64,000 bases of DNA from Euglena gracilis (taxonomy: Eukaryota; Euglenida; Euglenophyceae; Euglenales). The stretch lies in contig CP154955.1 of NCBI GenBank assembly GCA_039621445.1, positions 9,536,241 through 9,600,240 on the forward strand, given 5' to 3'. Below the pieces are notes generated by a model. That model did not search any database. It was not told where the DNA came from and saw only the letters and a list, made by a program, of their open reading frames with translations. Made by a program: the position numbers and the translations under genes. Positions 34,301 through 43,792 of this stretch are shown piece by piece; position 1 is the first letter of the stretch; each line of letters opens with the position of its first letter.

Positions 34301-35759
34301 GGCCCAAAATGCACATGTTCGCAAAACTTTGCACATATTCCCAGATTGTCATTCCGCAGCCCAGGATTGTACGGGAATCCCCGAAACATTGTGGATGGTG
34401 GGGGGGGTCAACCCCAGAGCTGCATGGGAATCCCCGAAACCCTGTGGATGGCGGCTAACGGGTGGTGGCTAACCCCATGGGTGGCAAGGGGTGGGGTTGA
34501 CCCCCCACCCCTTCCCATTTTCGGGGGCGCCAATTTTTAGGTCAAATTTTCCTTCGGCGCCATCGGGGCCGAAGGAATTTTTCTTTGGGCAGTGCCACGG
34601 TGGGTGGGTGGGCGGGGGTCAAACCCCAGGGCAGAACGGGAAACGGCCAAGCAGCCAGGGTGGTGGGGGGGGGGTCGACCACCCCCACCACCTGCATGGT
34701 GGGTAGGGGGGTCGACCCCCCACCTGGCTTTCCCGGTGCAGCTCTGGTCGTCCCCCCCCCCGTCCTTCCTGGGTTGGGTGGTCCAGCACCGCCTGCAAGC
34801 AGTTCGGACGTGCTTGCTTGCCCGCCGCTCCGCAGGGGCCATCCCAGAGCTGGCCCCCGGGGAGGACCCGCTGGACAAGTCCCCTGTGGACCCCCGGAAG
34901 TACAAGACGCGCAAGTGCCACAACTGGGAGACGACGGGGACCTGCCCGTACGAGGACACGTGCTGCTTCGCCCACGGGGATGTGGAGTTGAGGTGCGGGG
35001 GGGGGGTGACGCGGGGATTGAACCCCAAACGTGGAGCCCTCCTCCCCAGTTGCATTTTTGGGTTCGTTGTCAATGCCTTTGGTGGGGGTCTGTGTTTTGT
35101 TGGAAATTTTGTCAAATCAGGGACCACCATCATTCATTGTACACCATCATTGATGGCACACTGGGGAATCATATATATCTGACTGTCTGTCTGTCTATCT
35201 ATCTCTATCTATATCTATATCCATATCCATATCTATATCTGTATCTATATCTTTATCTATATCTCTGTCTATGTCCATACTTATATATGTGTATGTATAT
35301 AAATAGATATCGAGGATGTTCTCAGTTGCTCAAATTTAAAAGTTTCCAAGAAACATTTATTCTATGTTCCCTTCCAAAATAATGGTCTATTTGCAGTACA
35401 GGACCAAAGTAGGATTGGGTGTGTTCTACGTTGGGGTGGTCACAACCCATCCCGCCAGCAAACTAACCGCTGCACCCACACACACCCACGCATGCACGGA
35501 CACAAACATTAACACCTCACTATCATTTCCCGCACTCTTCTAACCCCCCCATTTAAGAGTACATTCAGGGTGCGCACATTTTTGGACCATAGATTCGGGC
35601 CCTCTGAGGTGCACATTTATTTGAACTTCATTTTTGTACACTTGACCCTACGCCTCATTTTCTGCGCCCAGGGACGTCACCACGAACCACAAGCTGCTGG
35701 CGTCCATCGGGTATTTCTCCAACGTCATCCTGCTGGCCATGAGCAATGGCCGGGGCTGA
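24755..35759 (+). CDS. CCCH (tristetraprolin-type) zinc-finger protein gene, many exons
   Basis: Probable RNA-binding protein. The best-supported chain is 30920-31011, 31460-31597, 33703-33825, 34836-34992 and 35672-35759 (TGA). Every junction is GT/AG and phase-consistent (2,1,1,1,2), giving about 199 codons. The finger in 34836-34992 is C-x8-C-x5-C-x3-H, preceded by KYKTRKCHNW, the TTP lead-in. Upstream is Ala/Ser/Pro-rich with a SDMFMAFMSGYTK patch. Further exons with Pro/Gly/Tyr-rich, RNA-binding-like composition are 24755-24822, 26549-about 26725, 28140-28228 (donor GAG|GTAAGG), 28886-28980, 29141-29191 and possibly 29271-29377. The phases of 24755 to 26549 and of 28140 to 28886 to 29141 agree. 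Links between the 26.5, 28.1, 29.3 and 30.9 kb blocks are unproved, as is the true start. CCCH proteins of this type often bind AU-rich mRNA; that role is inferred. Confidence 0.7.
25108..25351 (+). CDS. Open frame MSDPNPSHQQNPAQ...LQRLSFVSN, role unclear
   Basis: ATG at 25108, stop TGA at 25349-25351, 80 codons with protein-like Pro/Ser/Gln composition and a HSTSMTDLQRLSFV tail. GT...AG at 25240-25278 (39 nt) could be an in-frame intron or coding. Upstream CCCCCAG at 25091 could be an acceptor. Its phase does not join the 24755 exon, so it is either an alternative first/last exon or a separate small gene. Confidence 0.4.
25884..25975. repeat. (GAGGTT)n degenerate hexamer
   Basis: TTGAGG units run to 25950 and then invert to CCTCAACCTCAA at 25960-25975. 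Confidence 0.85.
26549..26729 (+). CDS. Gly/Tyr/Arg-rich exon of the CCCH gene (probable)
   Basis: Acceptor GCCTCGCAG. The peptide includes PRGAPTYYLHTGAPPPYGYE and ends HFGRNGGGFETRGRG, an RGG-like tail. The donor is either GGCC|GTGGGC (26722) or GGGCC|GTGTTG (26729). The alternative + frame also stays open, so the frame choice rests on composition and phase. Confidence 0.5.
26730..27130. repeat. Direct repeat flanking a C-rich block
   Basis: CTCGAGTTCGTTTTGAATTG with GGGAGGGCAGGG at 26743-26800 recurs at 27070-27118. Between lie C runs and GGTCCGGACC words (26868-26912). Confidence 0.7.
27930..28085 (+). CDS. Candidate Pro/Ala-rich exon, frame unresolved
   Basis: Two + frames look coding: one gives YYMPPAPAAPHASPGSSYPA, the other ESPGAPLASCITCPQPQRHP. 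Donor CCGG|GTCTGCC at 28047 is plausible. Lies between the 26549 and 28140 exons of the CCCH gene. Confidence 0.35.
28140..28228 (+). CDS. Probable exon of the CCCH gene
   Basis: Acceptor TTTCATTTCCCGCAG, donor GGGAG|GTAAGG, phase 0 in and 2 out. Peptide IFGGAIHPGAILRG...GLKSG. Joins the 28886 exon in phase. Confidence 0.5.
28287..28328. repeat. (TGTC)n microsatellite
   Basis: About ten tetranucleotide units. Related degenerate (TATC/TGTC) tracts follow at 28345-28395 and 28568-28680. Confidence 0.95.
28886..28980 (+). CDS. Probable exon of the CCCH gene
   Basis: Acceptor TACCCCTCCAG, donor AGATG|GTGTGC, phase 2 in and 1 out. Peptide GGHMPYPSGVYAPHMSFVEH then RYAGPTPQMRD. Composition matches the other low-complexity exons. 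Confidence 0.55.
29141..29191 (+). CDS. Candidate exon of the CCCH gene
   Basis: Follows a long C run and GGATGTAG. Phase 1 in fits 28886-28980; donor CAGC|GTGTCG. Peptide PIPPPFEMRPRLPPSQ. Confidence 0.35.
29271..29377 (+). CDS. Candidate basic exon
   Basis: Acceptor CGCATTTCAG, donor TTTCGG|GTCAAAG. Phase 1 in fits 29191. Peptide SKGGRTATGFFVF...KKWTKTGRKQAAQLKLEFR. It ends in phase 0, so it does not join 30920 directly. Confidence 0.3.
29400..30900. other. Intron-like; no exon recognised
   Basis: C/G runs and A/T runs with low-quality frames on both strands; GGTCCAGACCACCCC-type repeats around 29985 recall 26170. Confidence 0.4.
32145..32795. repeat. Imperfect tandem repeat, roughly 160-220 bp period
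   Basis: TTGAAGCCCTTGGAACGC is at 32169 and 32391. TTTGCCTGAAACGATGTTTT is at 32530 and 32691, each followed by a GAGCGTTTTTCGACC block. It lies in the intron between the 31460 and 33703 exons. Confidence 0.75.
32836..32916. repeat. Three-unit tandem TCAATGAAGGGGTGGG
   Basis: Units of 29-30 bp with TCAATGAAGGGGTGGGTGC and a CGCGCT or CACTCT spacer. Confidence 0.9.
33703..33825 (+). CDS. Ala-rich exon of the CCCH gene
   Basis: Acceptor CTCGCCGCGCAG, donor GGAGG|GTGTGC, phase 1 in and 1 out. Peptide GERGQPSGKPLPAAAARRHA then VLEDIRANGGLAGAE. Very GC-rich against its neighbours. All three + frames lack stops nearby; the frame is fixed by phase with 31597 and 34836. Confidence 0.6.
33930..34110. 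other. AT-rich island
   Basis: ATTGATTGATT, AATTAAATAAAC and TTAATATCAATTGATTG mark a sharp drop in GC just downstream of a GC-rich exon. No gene seen. Confidence 0.6.
34360..34755. repeat. Dispersed repeat with GGTCGACCCCCCACC and CCTTCGGCGCC
   Basis: Contains GGGAATCCCCGAAAC twice, GGTCGACCCCCCACC twice and AAATTTTCCTTCGGCGCC. About 230 bp of it recurs at 36375-36610. It ends 80 bp before the CCCH exon. Confidence 0.65.
34836..34992 (+). CDS. CCCH zinc-finger exon
   Basis: Acceptor GCTCCGCAG, donor TTGAG|GTGCGG, phase 1 in and 2 out. Encodes the complete finger: Cys, 8 residues, Cys, 5, Cys, 3, His. A basic lead KYKTRKC precedes it and GDVELR follows. Only one finger is visible, whereas TTP itself has two. 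Confidence 0.85.
35180..35310. repeat. (CTATAT/CTGTCT)n degenerate microsatellite
   Basis: Mixed TATC, TGTC and TATA units over 130 bp, in the intron after the CCCH exon. Confidence 0.9.
35672..35759 (+). CDS. Terminal exon of the CCCH chain
   Basis: Acceptor TTCTGCGCCCAG, phase 2 in, stop TGA at 35757. Peptide DVTTNHKLLASIGYFSNVIL then LAMSNGRG. If the donor AAC|GTCATC at 35725 were used instead, the frame would continue in phase 0 and could join the exons at 36844-38240. Confidence 0.6.
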
Positions 35760-36374
35760 CTGGGCAGTGGTCAATCCAGTGGACTGAATGGGGGGTCAAT
35801 TTACTGTGGAATAGGCCCCAGTTCTTCTAATTTTGCCGGGAGGGTTGGTAGAAATGGGGGGTCTAAATCATCAGAAGAATCAATTTATACCGACCCAACC
35901 CCTGGAGAAAAGAAAAGAAAACCTATTTATACCATCCCCCTTCTCTTCCATGTGGTACACACCAAGAAGGTAAAGCATAAGGAACAAGCAGGTGCGCACA
36001 ACAACACACAAGGAGGTCGCAGTAAACACAACACTAGCGTTCATGCTCACCCCAGCATCTTCTTTTTTTGGCGAAATGTGAACAGATGGATTGTTGTGTA
36101 TTGGGGGTAGACAATTATTCTCCACAGGCGTCATCAACATCATTAAGAGAATCTTCGCTTCATCCCCCCCCAGTCGACCTTCTTACCCATTTTTTTCAAC
36201 CCCCCCAGGATTTCAAGAAATGCGAAAGTGATATGGCGACCCATCGGTGTGAATGGGGGGGGGGTTAAGTGCTTATTTTGGGAATTTTTTCGGAACCATA
36301 TTAGCAAAAAGGCACGGAGAAAAATTTTTCCACGTGTGCGCGAAACGCCAAGGAATGAATTTTCCAACGAGGAA

Positions 36375-36610
36375 GCCCAGAACCAGGGCTGCACAGGAAT
36401 CCCTGAAACCCGATGAGCGGGTGGTTGGGTGGGGTCCACCCCCCATCCTGGTGGGGGGGGGGGTCCGACCCCCTCTACCCCTTCCCGTGTTTCCGTGGGC
36501 ACCAATTTTTAGGGCAAAATTTTCCTTCGGCGCCGAAGGAATTTCCCTTGAAGGGTGACTCGGTGGGTGTGTGGGAGGTCGACCCCCCCACCAGGCCTTC
36601 TCGAACAGCC
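36375..36610. repeat. Second copy of the 34360 dispersed repeat
   Basis: Shares GGAATCCCTGAAACCC, CACCAATTTTTAGG, TTTTCCTTCGGCGCCGAAGG and GGTCGACCCCCCC. Pieces also at 39715-39860. Confidence 0.65.
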
Positions 36611-36843
36611 CTGCCCGGAACCCCCCTCCAGAGGTCTGGCTTGTGGTTTGGGTTTCTTTCCCAGTTATCGAAAATTCCAGTCCGATGGACCCCGGGGTGC
36701 CAAACAAAGGCCTGGCAAACAGGCAAACAGGAGCAGAGGCGGACGGACACCAGCACCAGGCCAGAACAGGGGACCATACCCACAAAGCCCACGTTGGGTC
36801 GACCCACCTCCTGGGTCCCCCGGCCACCCCCGCCGCCGGCCAG

Positions 36844-38240
36844 AAGCCCGCCATGCCCCCCCACTCCCTGTACCAGCAGCAGCCCATGTTCCCCATCCCC
36901 GAGACCCCGGAGGAGCTGGAGGTGTGGGCAGGGCAGAGGGAGGGGGCCCGCATTAACGCAAGGTGCCCTGTTGGACTGGTGTGGTGTGGGTCTTCTCCAC
37001 AGTATTCACTGGCCAGGTTCGGAAACGCCGCCCATACACAGCCAGAGATCCGTCTGGCATTTGGCGCAACGCTGCCCCACAATTTGCCGTGACTGGATCT
37101 GCTCGGCCACTCGAGTCACTTCTTTCCACATGGAGTACTCGGCCCCGGAAAGGGCCAAAAACAGTCCGAAGAGGCGGTTGGTGGCCATCCGCAGGAGGAA
37201 GGAACCCGTGAGTTGTTATTGTCTATGATTTGCCCGTGTCCCAAAACTGCCCAAGCCCAAAGTTCAGTTCCCGCGCCAACCAATGCCATCCCCCTCCCCT
37301 CCCCGAGATCGTCCGCGGCACTGAGTTGCCCCCCCCCACCCACTGTAGGATTTCCCCCAAAGCCCCCGTGGTCATTTGCGTCTCCAATTCATGTCCCAGC
37401 TCGATGGCTTTGTGGCCATTGAACCCCGACATGCAAAGCCATAGCCTTGCAGCCCGGGTGTTTTTGTGCAAATTTCTGGGACCTCTGGAAGCAGAAGCAG
37501 CCTTCATACCGCAGGCCTGCAGGGATCGGGAATTGCATCGGCAGTGGAACACCCCTGGAGGACCACAGCACGCCTCCGCACGAGGCAATGGGGGCAGGCT
37601 GAAGGATTTCAAAGCATCTGTTGTGCGACTGTGAGCGCCTCCCCCAATAAAGCCCCTCCCCCCAAAGCAAAGTGGAGCCCCAGGTTTGCAGCAATGGATC
37701 CAGAAATAAGATGCAGGGTTGGTCTACCGCCCCCTGGAGGCTTTTATGGGACGGGATTTTTTTTACCAAGGGGCCTTCAGCCAAAGGGTCGGCCAATGTC
37801 CAGCCCGGGATGTGACAAGGTCGACATTTTGAAAAGAAAAAAACAAGCTTTTGGCATCTCAGGTAGATAGGCGATGATCCACAAATCCAAGGATGCCAGA
37901 AATTTCTTGTTTTCCCGTTTTTGTGACCCGTTTTTCGCCAACATATTCGGACATATGTTCGGCAATTTTTTTTTCCTGTGGTGTGGTGCGGTGCGGTGCG
38001 GTGCGGTGCGGTGCGGTGCGGTGCGGTGCGGTGTGGTGCGGTGGATTTTTCATTGTGGTGGGACGGGAAACCTTGTTGAATATCAAATATCAAGCCCCCC
38101 CCCCTGCCCCACCGCAGGCCTACACGCAGATGCTGCCGGAGGGGGCCAACTTCCCCTTCCAGCAACCGATGCAGGCCGCGCTGGACGGCCTCCGGGGCGA
38201 TGTGCAGGCCGGCCTCCGCCTCACCCAACCCCCCAGCTGA
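36844..38240 (+). CDS. Three phase-0 exons, Gln/Pro-rich protein end
   Basis: Exons 36844-36921 (KPAMPPHSLYQQQPMFPIPE), 37136-37207 (YSAPERAKNSPKRRLVAIRR) and 38118-38240 (AYTQMLPEGANFPFQQPMQA, ending QPPS, stop TGA). All junctions are phase 0 with donors GAG|GTGTGG and CCC|GTGAGT. Composition is like the CCCH gene, so this may be its real C-terminus if the stop at 35757 is skipped, or a separate gene. The acceptor of the middle exon (CCACATGGAG) is weak. The basic KNSPKRRLVAIRRRK stretch could be a nuclear signal. Confidence 0.5.
37979..38043. repeat. (GTGCG)n minisatellite
   Basis: About thirteen pentamers with two GTGTG variants, in the intron before the 38118 exon. Confidence 0.95.
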
Positions 38241-38409
38241 ACCGTCTTTGGTAGGGGTTCCCCTGCCCGCCCACCTGGACCGGAGGGGGGGGGGGTGTCC
38301 AGAACACCCCCCCCTTCCCCACCTGGGGCGGGTTTAAAGTGCAACCTTCCGGCTGAAAAATAATAATGTTTTCGGCAAACTGAATTTTCTCCCCGCCTCA
38401 TTGAAAGTA

Positions 38410-39585
38410 CGAATTTCCCCTCATATTTGCATCCCCCCCCAGTTGTCGTCTCTCATACCAGTGTGTATAATACTCTCCACAGAGGTGCATTTTTGTTTTT
38501 TGTTGTCACGTCCCGAGTGCGGTGGAAGGGGCCCTCCACCAAACGTCAATCCTCCTACTTGAAATGACAAATTTGAAAAATCCGAATTGATTTGGTTTCC
38601 ATCGGTGAAAAATTTCAAGCTTGGTCAATCAAAATTTCTGTTTCAGCTTGTTGTTTTCAAGGCCGAACCCAATATGGCAGTTGATTGTCACTTTTTGTCA
38701 AAATTCTATTGGTGTTTTCTGGCAGAATGTGCACAATTGTTGGTCAAAGTAAGGAAATGGGGTGGTAAATGGTAGAAATGCGAGAAATGCTGCAAACCTG
38801 TCTCATTTTTCCAATTTTTATGTCAATTTTTTGGCGCTTTCAAATTTCCTTGCAAACTTCAATTGTGGGTGGGGGGTCTTCACTTTCTTTAGGTGGGTCA
38901 ATCACCACCCCCGCTCCCCACCAAGCCTTTCCATTCAGCGGGGTTGGGAACTACCTTTTTTTGCATTTGCTTTCCTTTTCCATCTTTTCTGGTTTCTTTT
39001 CTACAAATCGACAGGTGTGGTTTTTACGTTAATTATTAATCCTCCTGCACCGTTTGGGGTTTCAGTGGCAAAATGCCCCCAGCCAACGTTGCTGTGGATG
39101 GGGTGACGCAGGGGATTGATAAGGCGTCGGCTGTGGACTTCTTTTTAAGGAAGTGCTATGGGCAGGCAGGGGGGTAGGGCACTTTTGTCCCCCCCCCCCC
39201 CCCCCGGTGACTGGTGAGGTTGGGGTTTGGGGTGGGTAGTGCCAGAGCACCCCCCCCACCCCCCCCCTCCCAGTGCCGAAGGCGCCGGGGCAGGTGACCA
39301 TTTTAAAGTTGGCTTGGTCGGAAGACACCGGGGTCCAAAACCGACCCCCCCCCCCCGGGGTAGTGACTGACTGGCTTCCCGGAAAAAAGTGATTGACTGG
39401 TTTTCAAAAAGTGGAGTGACCCCCCCCGGGGTCGGTAAAAAATTGGATGATCCAGACAGACAGCCAAAGTGCGTCCAAGGGGGGCGTGCCTGCTATGGGC
39501 AGGCACACCCCATCGCACGCCCCCCCCCCCCGGGTTTGGGAAACGGAAGCCTGGTCGGCTGTGTCCCGGCCCCCCCCCCGCCCCC
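38410..39585. other. No gene recognised; C-tract repeats at the right
   Basis: Intron-like to 39060. C runs with GTGACTGACTGG words (39355-39432) are a fragment of the family at 8098 and 47990. Confidence 0.4.
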
Positions 39586-39587
39586 AG

Positions 39588-39934
39588 CGAGGCCGGCCTG
39601 GCGGGGAGGCGCGCTACGACGCGGAGGAGGAGCTGCAGCGGCGGAAGCGGCGGCGGGGCCGGCCGGGGCTGCCCGGGACTGCCTGCGGAAACCCTGTGGG
39701 CGGCGGGGGGGGGGGTCTGACCCCCCCCCCGGCCTTCCCGTGTTTCCGGGTTGCCGATGTTCTTTGGTCAAACTCGTCCTTCGGCACCGGAGGAAGTTGT
39801 TGTTGCGCGGGTGCTGTGCTGGGGGGGGGTCGACCCCCCCATCGGGCTTTCACGGGCAGCCCTGGGGTTGGCGGGGCCGTGGGCGGGACCGCCCACTGGC
39901 CCCCGCCGACGCGCTGGGCTTCCCCACGCTGTAG
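39588..39934 (+). CDS. Arg/Gly-rich gene end, two candidate exons
   Basis: Exon 39588-39695 (acceptor CCGCCCCCAG, donor CCT|GTGGGC, phase 0 to 0) encodes ARYDAEEELQRRKRRRGRPG. Exon 39860-39934 (acceptor CACGGGCAG) encodes WRGRGRDRPLAPADALGFPT and stops at TAG. Could be an alternative 3' end of the CCCH region or another gene. GC-rich DNA leaves other frames open, so confidence is moderate. Confidence 0.35.
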
Positions 39935-40019
39935 CCCCCGCCACTGAAAGACCGCCCCGTGGCTTGCCACGTGGCACCAGAGCAGAGATTTTTTTTTAAG
40001 CTTGGCGACCCGGGGGGGT

Positions 40020-41030
40020 CCAGGCCGAGCCCCCCCCCCCGGGGGTCACGCCGAATGGGTTTTCCTCTGTTGCACTGGGGGGGGGGAAATGGGGCCCAAA
40101 ATTGACCTCAAATTTCTTTCCCTCGAGTCCCCCCCCCCTGGAAGGGCCCCCAGGGGGTGGGTGGGTTCAGACCCACGCCTGGCTCATGCTCAACTAGCCA
40201 TGGCATGGCTCGTTGGCATGCGTGCTGTTCCAATCACGCACGACGTTTGGTGTCGGTCCCCAGCCTGTTGGGGGGGGGAGGGGGACAATTTTTTGCCAGG
40301 GGCGGGGGTACTCTGTGTGAAACAAATTTTTTCTTAAACCTCGGCAGCGATAAATGCCATGCGTGTGGTTTGTGACTCGTTTGACCCTGATTCGCGGCTC
40401 TGGGACCACGTGTGCACTTTTTTTTTGCAAAGGCCACGCTCCTGAGACAAACAGTTTGGGGAGGGGGGTCGCAGGAAGGTGCATCTGGAGCTGCTTCTTG
40501 GGGCGATTCACCACGATGTGCGCCGGACCATAATTTGGTTCTGGAGAACCAACCATTTTTCCGCCGGGGCAGACTGCTTTTTGACTCAGAAGACCACCAT
40601 GGGAGGGGTCTGGGTTGAGCCCCCCAGGGAGAGCGGTCCTGTCTGGGTATGGCTTCTGGCACGAAGCACTGGAAAATTTTGGGGAAATGCTTTCTGACAA
40701 CCCGATTTTTTGGGGGGTCCCGCCCTGGACGGTCAGGCTTCTTTTTGAGGAAGTGCACCCCCCGAGGGGCTGGGTGCTATGGGCAGGCAAGGGGGGTCGG
40801 GCTCTTTCGACCCCCGGGGTGATTTTGGAGTGGGTAGTCCTACACCCCCCGCCCACCACCAAAGGCGCCGGGGCCGAGAATGGCCACTTTTAAGGGAAAA
40901 TTGGGTTGGTCGGCAGGCACTGGAGTCCAAAACCGACCACCCCTGGGGGGGGTGGGCCTGCTATGGGCAGGCACCCCACAGCACAAGGCACCCCCGTCGC
41001 CCCCCCCCCGGTTTGGTAAAAGAAGCCTGG
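40020..41030. other. No gene recognised; GC-rich repeats
   Basis: C/G-run DNA with a degenerate repeat (TTCTTTTTGAGGAAGTGC, GCTATGGGCAGGC, CACCCC) at 39140-39310 and again at 40735-40985. Confidence 0.45.
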
Positions 41031-41034
41031 CGGC

Positions 41035-41523
41035 CAGGGAATTTCTTAAGGACCCCCCGGGGGGGGGGGGTCCAGCCTCCGGCTGGCAAAAAGGCTGCTG
41101 GCTGGATTTGAGCTGCTGCGTGGCCCCCCCCCCCCCCGGGGGGGGGTGGGGGGGGAGGGGGGGGGTCCGGGGCTGGAGCGGGCTGGGCTGGGCTGGGTCG
41201 AGGAAAAACAAAATTTTCTAACACATTTTGGCCATTTTCGACATTTTGATGGGTGGAGCTAGATCAAGGCTGGGGGGCTGTGATGGAGGGGCTGTGATGA
41301 GGGGGAAAAATGCAGGGATAAGTGAGCTGGACAGCCCAGTTGGCTGGCCGGCCTGCGGCCGGCTGGCCCGGCCTCCGGCCGGGCTGGACCCGACTTTATT
41401 TCACTCGACCCCGGGGGGGGGGGCTCCCAGCCCGAATTTGGGCTGCTGGCTGGATTTGAGCTGCTGGCTGGCTGGACCCCCCCCCCGGGGGGTAGGGTAC
41501 CCTCCGGCTTAAGAAATTCCCTG
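41035..41523 (-). mobile_element. hAT-like non-autonomous element, copy 3 (489 bp)
   Basis: Ends CAGGGAATTTCTTAAG and CTTAAGAAATTCCCTG. Perfect 8-bp duplication CTGGCGGC at 41027-41034 and 41524-41531. The interior is the inverse of copy 1. Confidence 0.92.
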
Positions 41524-41567
41524 CTGGCGGCAGTCTTTAAAACAATCCAAATCGGGTCGGCAGATAA

Positions 41568-41860
41568 TCAGCAAAAGTCACCGGCCAGAAAAGAAATCTG
41601 ACCCTTTTCTTCACATTTGCAGTCATTCTGTGATTGCAAAGCCGCTGACCCCTGGGGTGTCAGTGACTGCCTGATTTTTTTTTTAATGGTTAAGCAATTT
41701 ACTGCCCACTGGTCGCCAACTGGTTTTTGGATGAGTGCAACTCCCTCCGATGGGTCGGTTATAATTGGGGGTTCTGAATTTTGCACGGTGCACAATTTGC
41801 AAAGGCATGCACAGGACTATATTTGGATCCACCGGACGCTGGCCATCCTCCCTTAAGTCC
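41568..41860 (+). other. Possible exon region, not assigned
   Basis: CTTCACATTTGCAG at 41620 is a good acceptor and the next 230 bp contain an open frame starting SFCDCKAADPWGVSDC. A poly-T run and no family match keep this weak. Confidence 0.2.
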
Positions 41861-42119
41861 TAGTCGGAGTCTGGCGTCCCCCTCGACCTCCTCCTTGTGG
41901 TGCGCGGCATGGGATTGTTAGTAGCGTAGGACTTCTTAGTAAGGTTTACCCCCCCAGTGGCGTATTCACTGTCATCCAGTTTCCTGTGCCTGATTCATTC
42001 CGTTCCTGGGTACACCTGTTTATAAAAACTGGTGGCTTGGGCATATTTTTTCATTTCACTTTTTGGGGGTCACCATGTCATGAAGGCACCTCATGAAAGG
42101 CGTCATAAATGTATTATCG

Positions 42120-42120
<1 letters not shown>

Positions 42121-42178
<58 letters not shown>

Positions 42179-42185
42179 TTATTTA
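42121..42185. repeat. (TTTA)n microsatellite
   Basis: About fifteen TATT units at the start of an AT-rich segment reaching to about 42640. Confidence 0.97.
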
Positions 42186-42533
42186 TATTTAGTATTTTTT
42201 GTGACATATAAATAATTGTAATTTTATTTGGTTACAACAACACTATATGTTATATTATTTCAATCATTATATATCATATCAATCTTTTTTTCTGATTGTA
42301 ATGATATTATTAATACATTTCTGTATTAATGTATTATTACCAAAGGAAAATAAAGTTTTGTGCTCACTCCATCGATGACTGGTGTGACAGGATGGTTGTT
42401 CCCGATGTGTGGATGTGCAACCATGCAAGAATTCCCCTCTTTGGCCCATGACCGGCCCATTCTGATTGCACCCAAGGATAAGTCAGTGGACTGATCTTCT
42501 TGTTACCTGCCCATTGTCAATTATTTGCAGCAT

Positions 42534-42842
42534 TTATTTGCACCAAAGCCATTGATTTACCATTTTCCCAAAAGCGATTTTGGTGGCAAATGCTGTTTTG
42601 ACAAATATTATTAACAATAAATAAAATAGGAAATACACATTGTAATGCCTCCCATTCATCAGACTCCAAAACATTTTGAAATTTCGGATGACTTTTTGCA
42701 TTTGTAACTGCCTGCTTTTCCAGAAAGATGCATCATTTTTCAAGTTGATCAGACGCTGGAACTCCCAGCCCTCTATCCCCGGTGCTTTTGCCCTGTGACC
42801 TTGGGTGTGATTTTGGCAATGGGTCAGGCTCGGTGCAGGCAA
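42534..42842 (-). CDS. Candidate ORF, unknown
   Basis: 102-codon frame whose 5' half has protein-like composition (GWEFQRLINLKNDASFWKSR); the 3' half turns hydrophobic and AT-rich and may be intron. No family recognised. Confidence 0.25.
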   Translation of the reverse strand: MPAPSLTHCQNHTQGHRAKAPGIEGWEFQRLINLKNDASFWKSRQLQMQKVIRNFKMFWSLMNGRHYNVYFLFYLLLIIFVKTAFATKIAFGKMVNQWLWCK

Positions 42843-43098
42843 GGTTGTGTTTTTTTTGTTTCTGGGGATTTACTACAAAAAGGACCCAAAGGTTTTGCAC
42901 CCACCCAAACAGCAGCGAAAATCTGGGTCAAGTGCAAATCTTTATTCTGTTTCTCAGCAAATCACAGTAGCTCCCATTTTGTATCCAAACAGAGAAACAA
43001 AACGCAGGGCAAAACTAGTTCGAGCCCCGAGGTTGTATGGGAATCCCGAAGCCCGTCAATTTTTTTTTGCGTGGTGCTGTGTTGGGTGGTGGGTTTAG

Positions 43099-43494
43099 TT
43101 GAGTGAGTTTCTGGAAAAAAATACAAAGGTGACTCTAAACCAAAATATTTCTCAATGTGGGATTGAAAGAATTTTGGGGTCGAAAATTGACGACCAAAAA
43201 AGGCAGCCCGTTTCCACTCCAGGAAGTTTGTCATTGGCCTTGTGTTTGTTGGCTTGTCATGAGCAGGGAATAGATGGGATGCATTCACTCTGGTTAAAAT
43301 TTTATCCATCTATGTTGGAAGTTCCAAAATTGTTCAAAGAGGAGAACAGGGGAACTCGCATCTCCTTCCCCACTATTAATAGTTGTTTTCATCAATTGAT
43401 GGCAATTCTGTCAACGAGGATGAACAAGCTTTCCCCTGCAGCAAAAAAAAAATGGGGATTGCACCAGAAGAAGATTGGATTAAAAATAAATTGA
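43099..43494 (+). CDS. Candidate 131-codon ORF, unknown
   Basis: ATG to TAA open frame in DNA without C-tract repeats. The peptide includes HEQGIDGMHSLWLKFYPSML and a Lys-rich C-terminus. No splice evidence or domain. Another ORF at 43793-44131 (+) lies 300 bp on. Confidence 0.3.
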   Translation: MSEFLEKNTKVTLNQNISQCGIERILGSKIDDQKRQPVSTPGSLSLALCLLACHEQGIDGMHSLWLKFYPSMLEVPKLFKEENRGTRISFPTINSCFHQLMAILSTRMNKLSPAAKKKWGLHQKKIGLKIN

Positions 43495-43792
43495 ATTTGA
43501 TGGAATGTCCTGTATTTTGAGAGACAATTTTTGAAAATTGCATTATTTTCCCCTTGATGTTCACGGAATTGGCAACAGATATTTTTTTAATCGACGTTTT
43601 CCATTCAAAGGTCTAAGGGTCTGTGCGAGAAGGTTGTGTTTTTTGTATTTTGGGTCAAGCACCCATAAATTTTTTGGCCATATTTTTTTTGGTTTTTGAT
43701 GCCAATAAAATTGATGAGTTTCTTAGTTGTGGCTGCTTTCCAGAAATTCTGCAACGCAATTAACGGGTTCACCAGTTACACCTGGGGGATAA

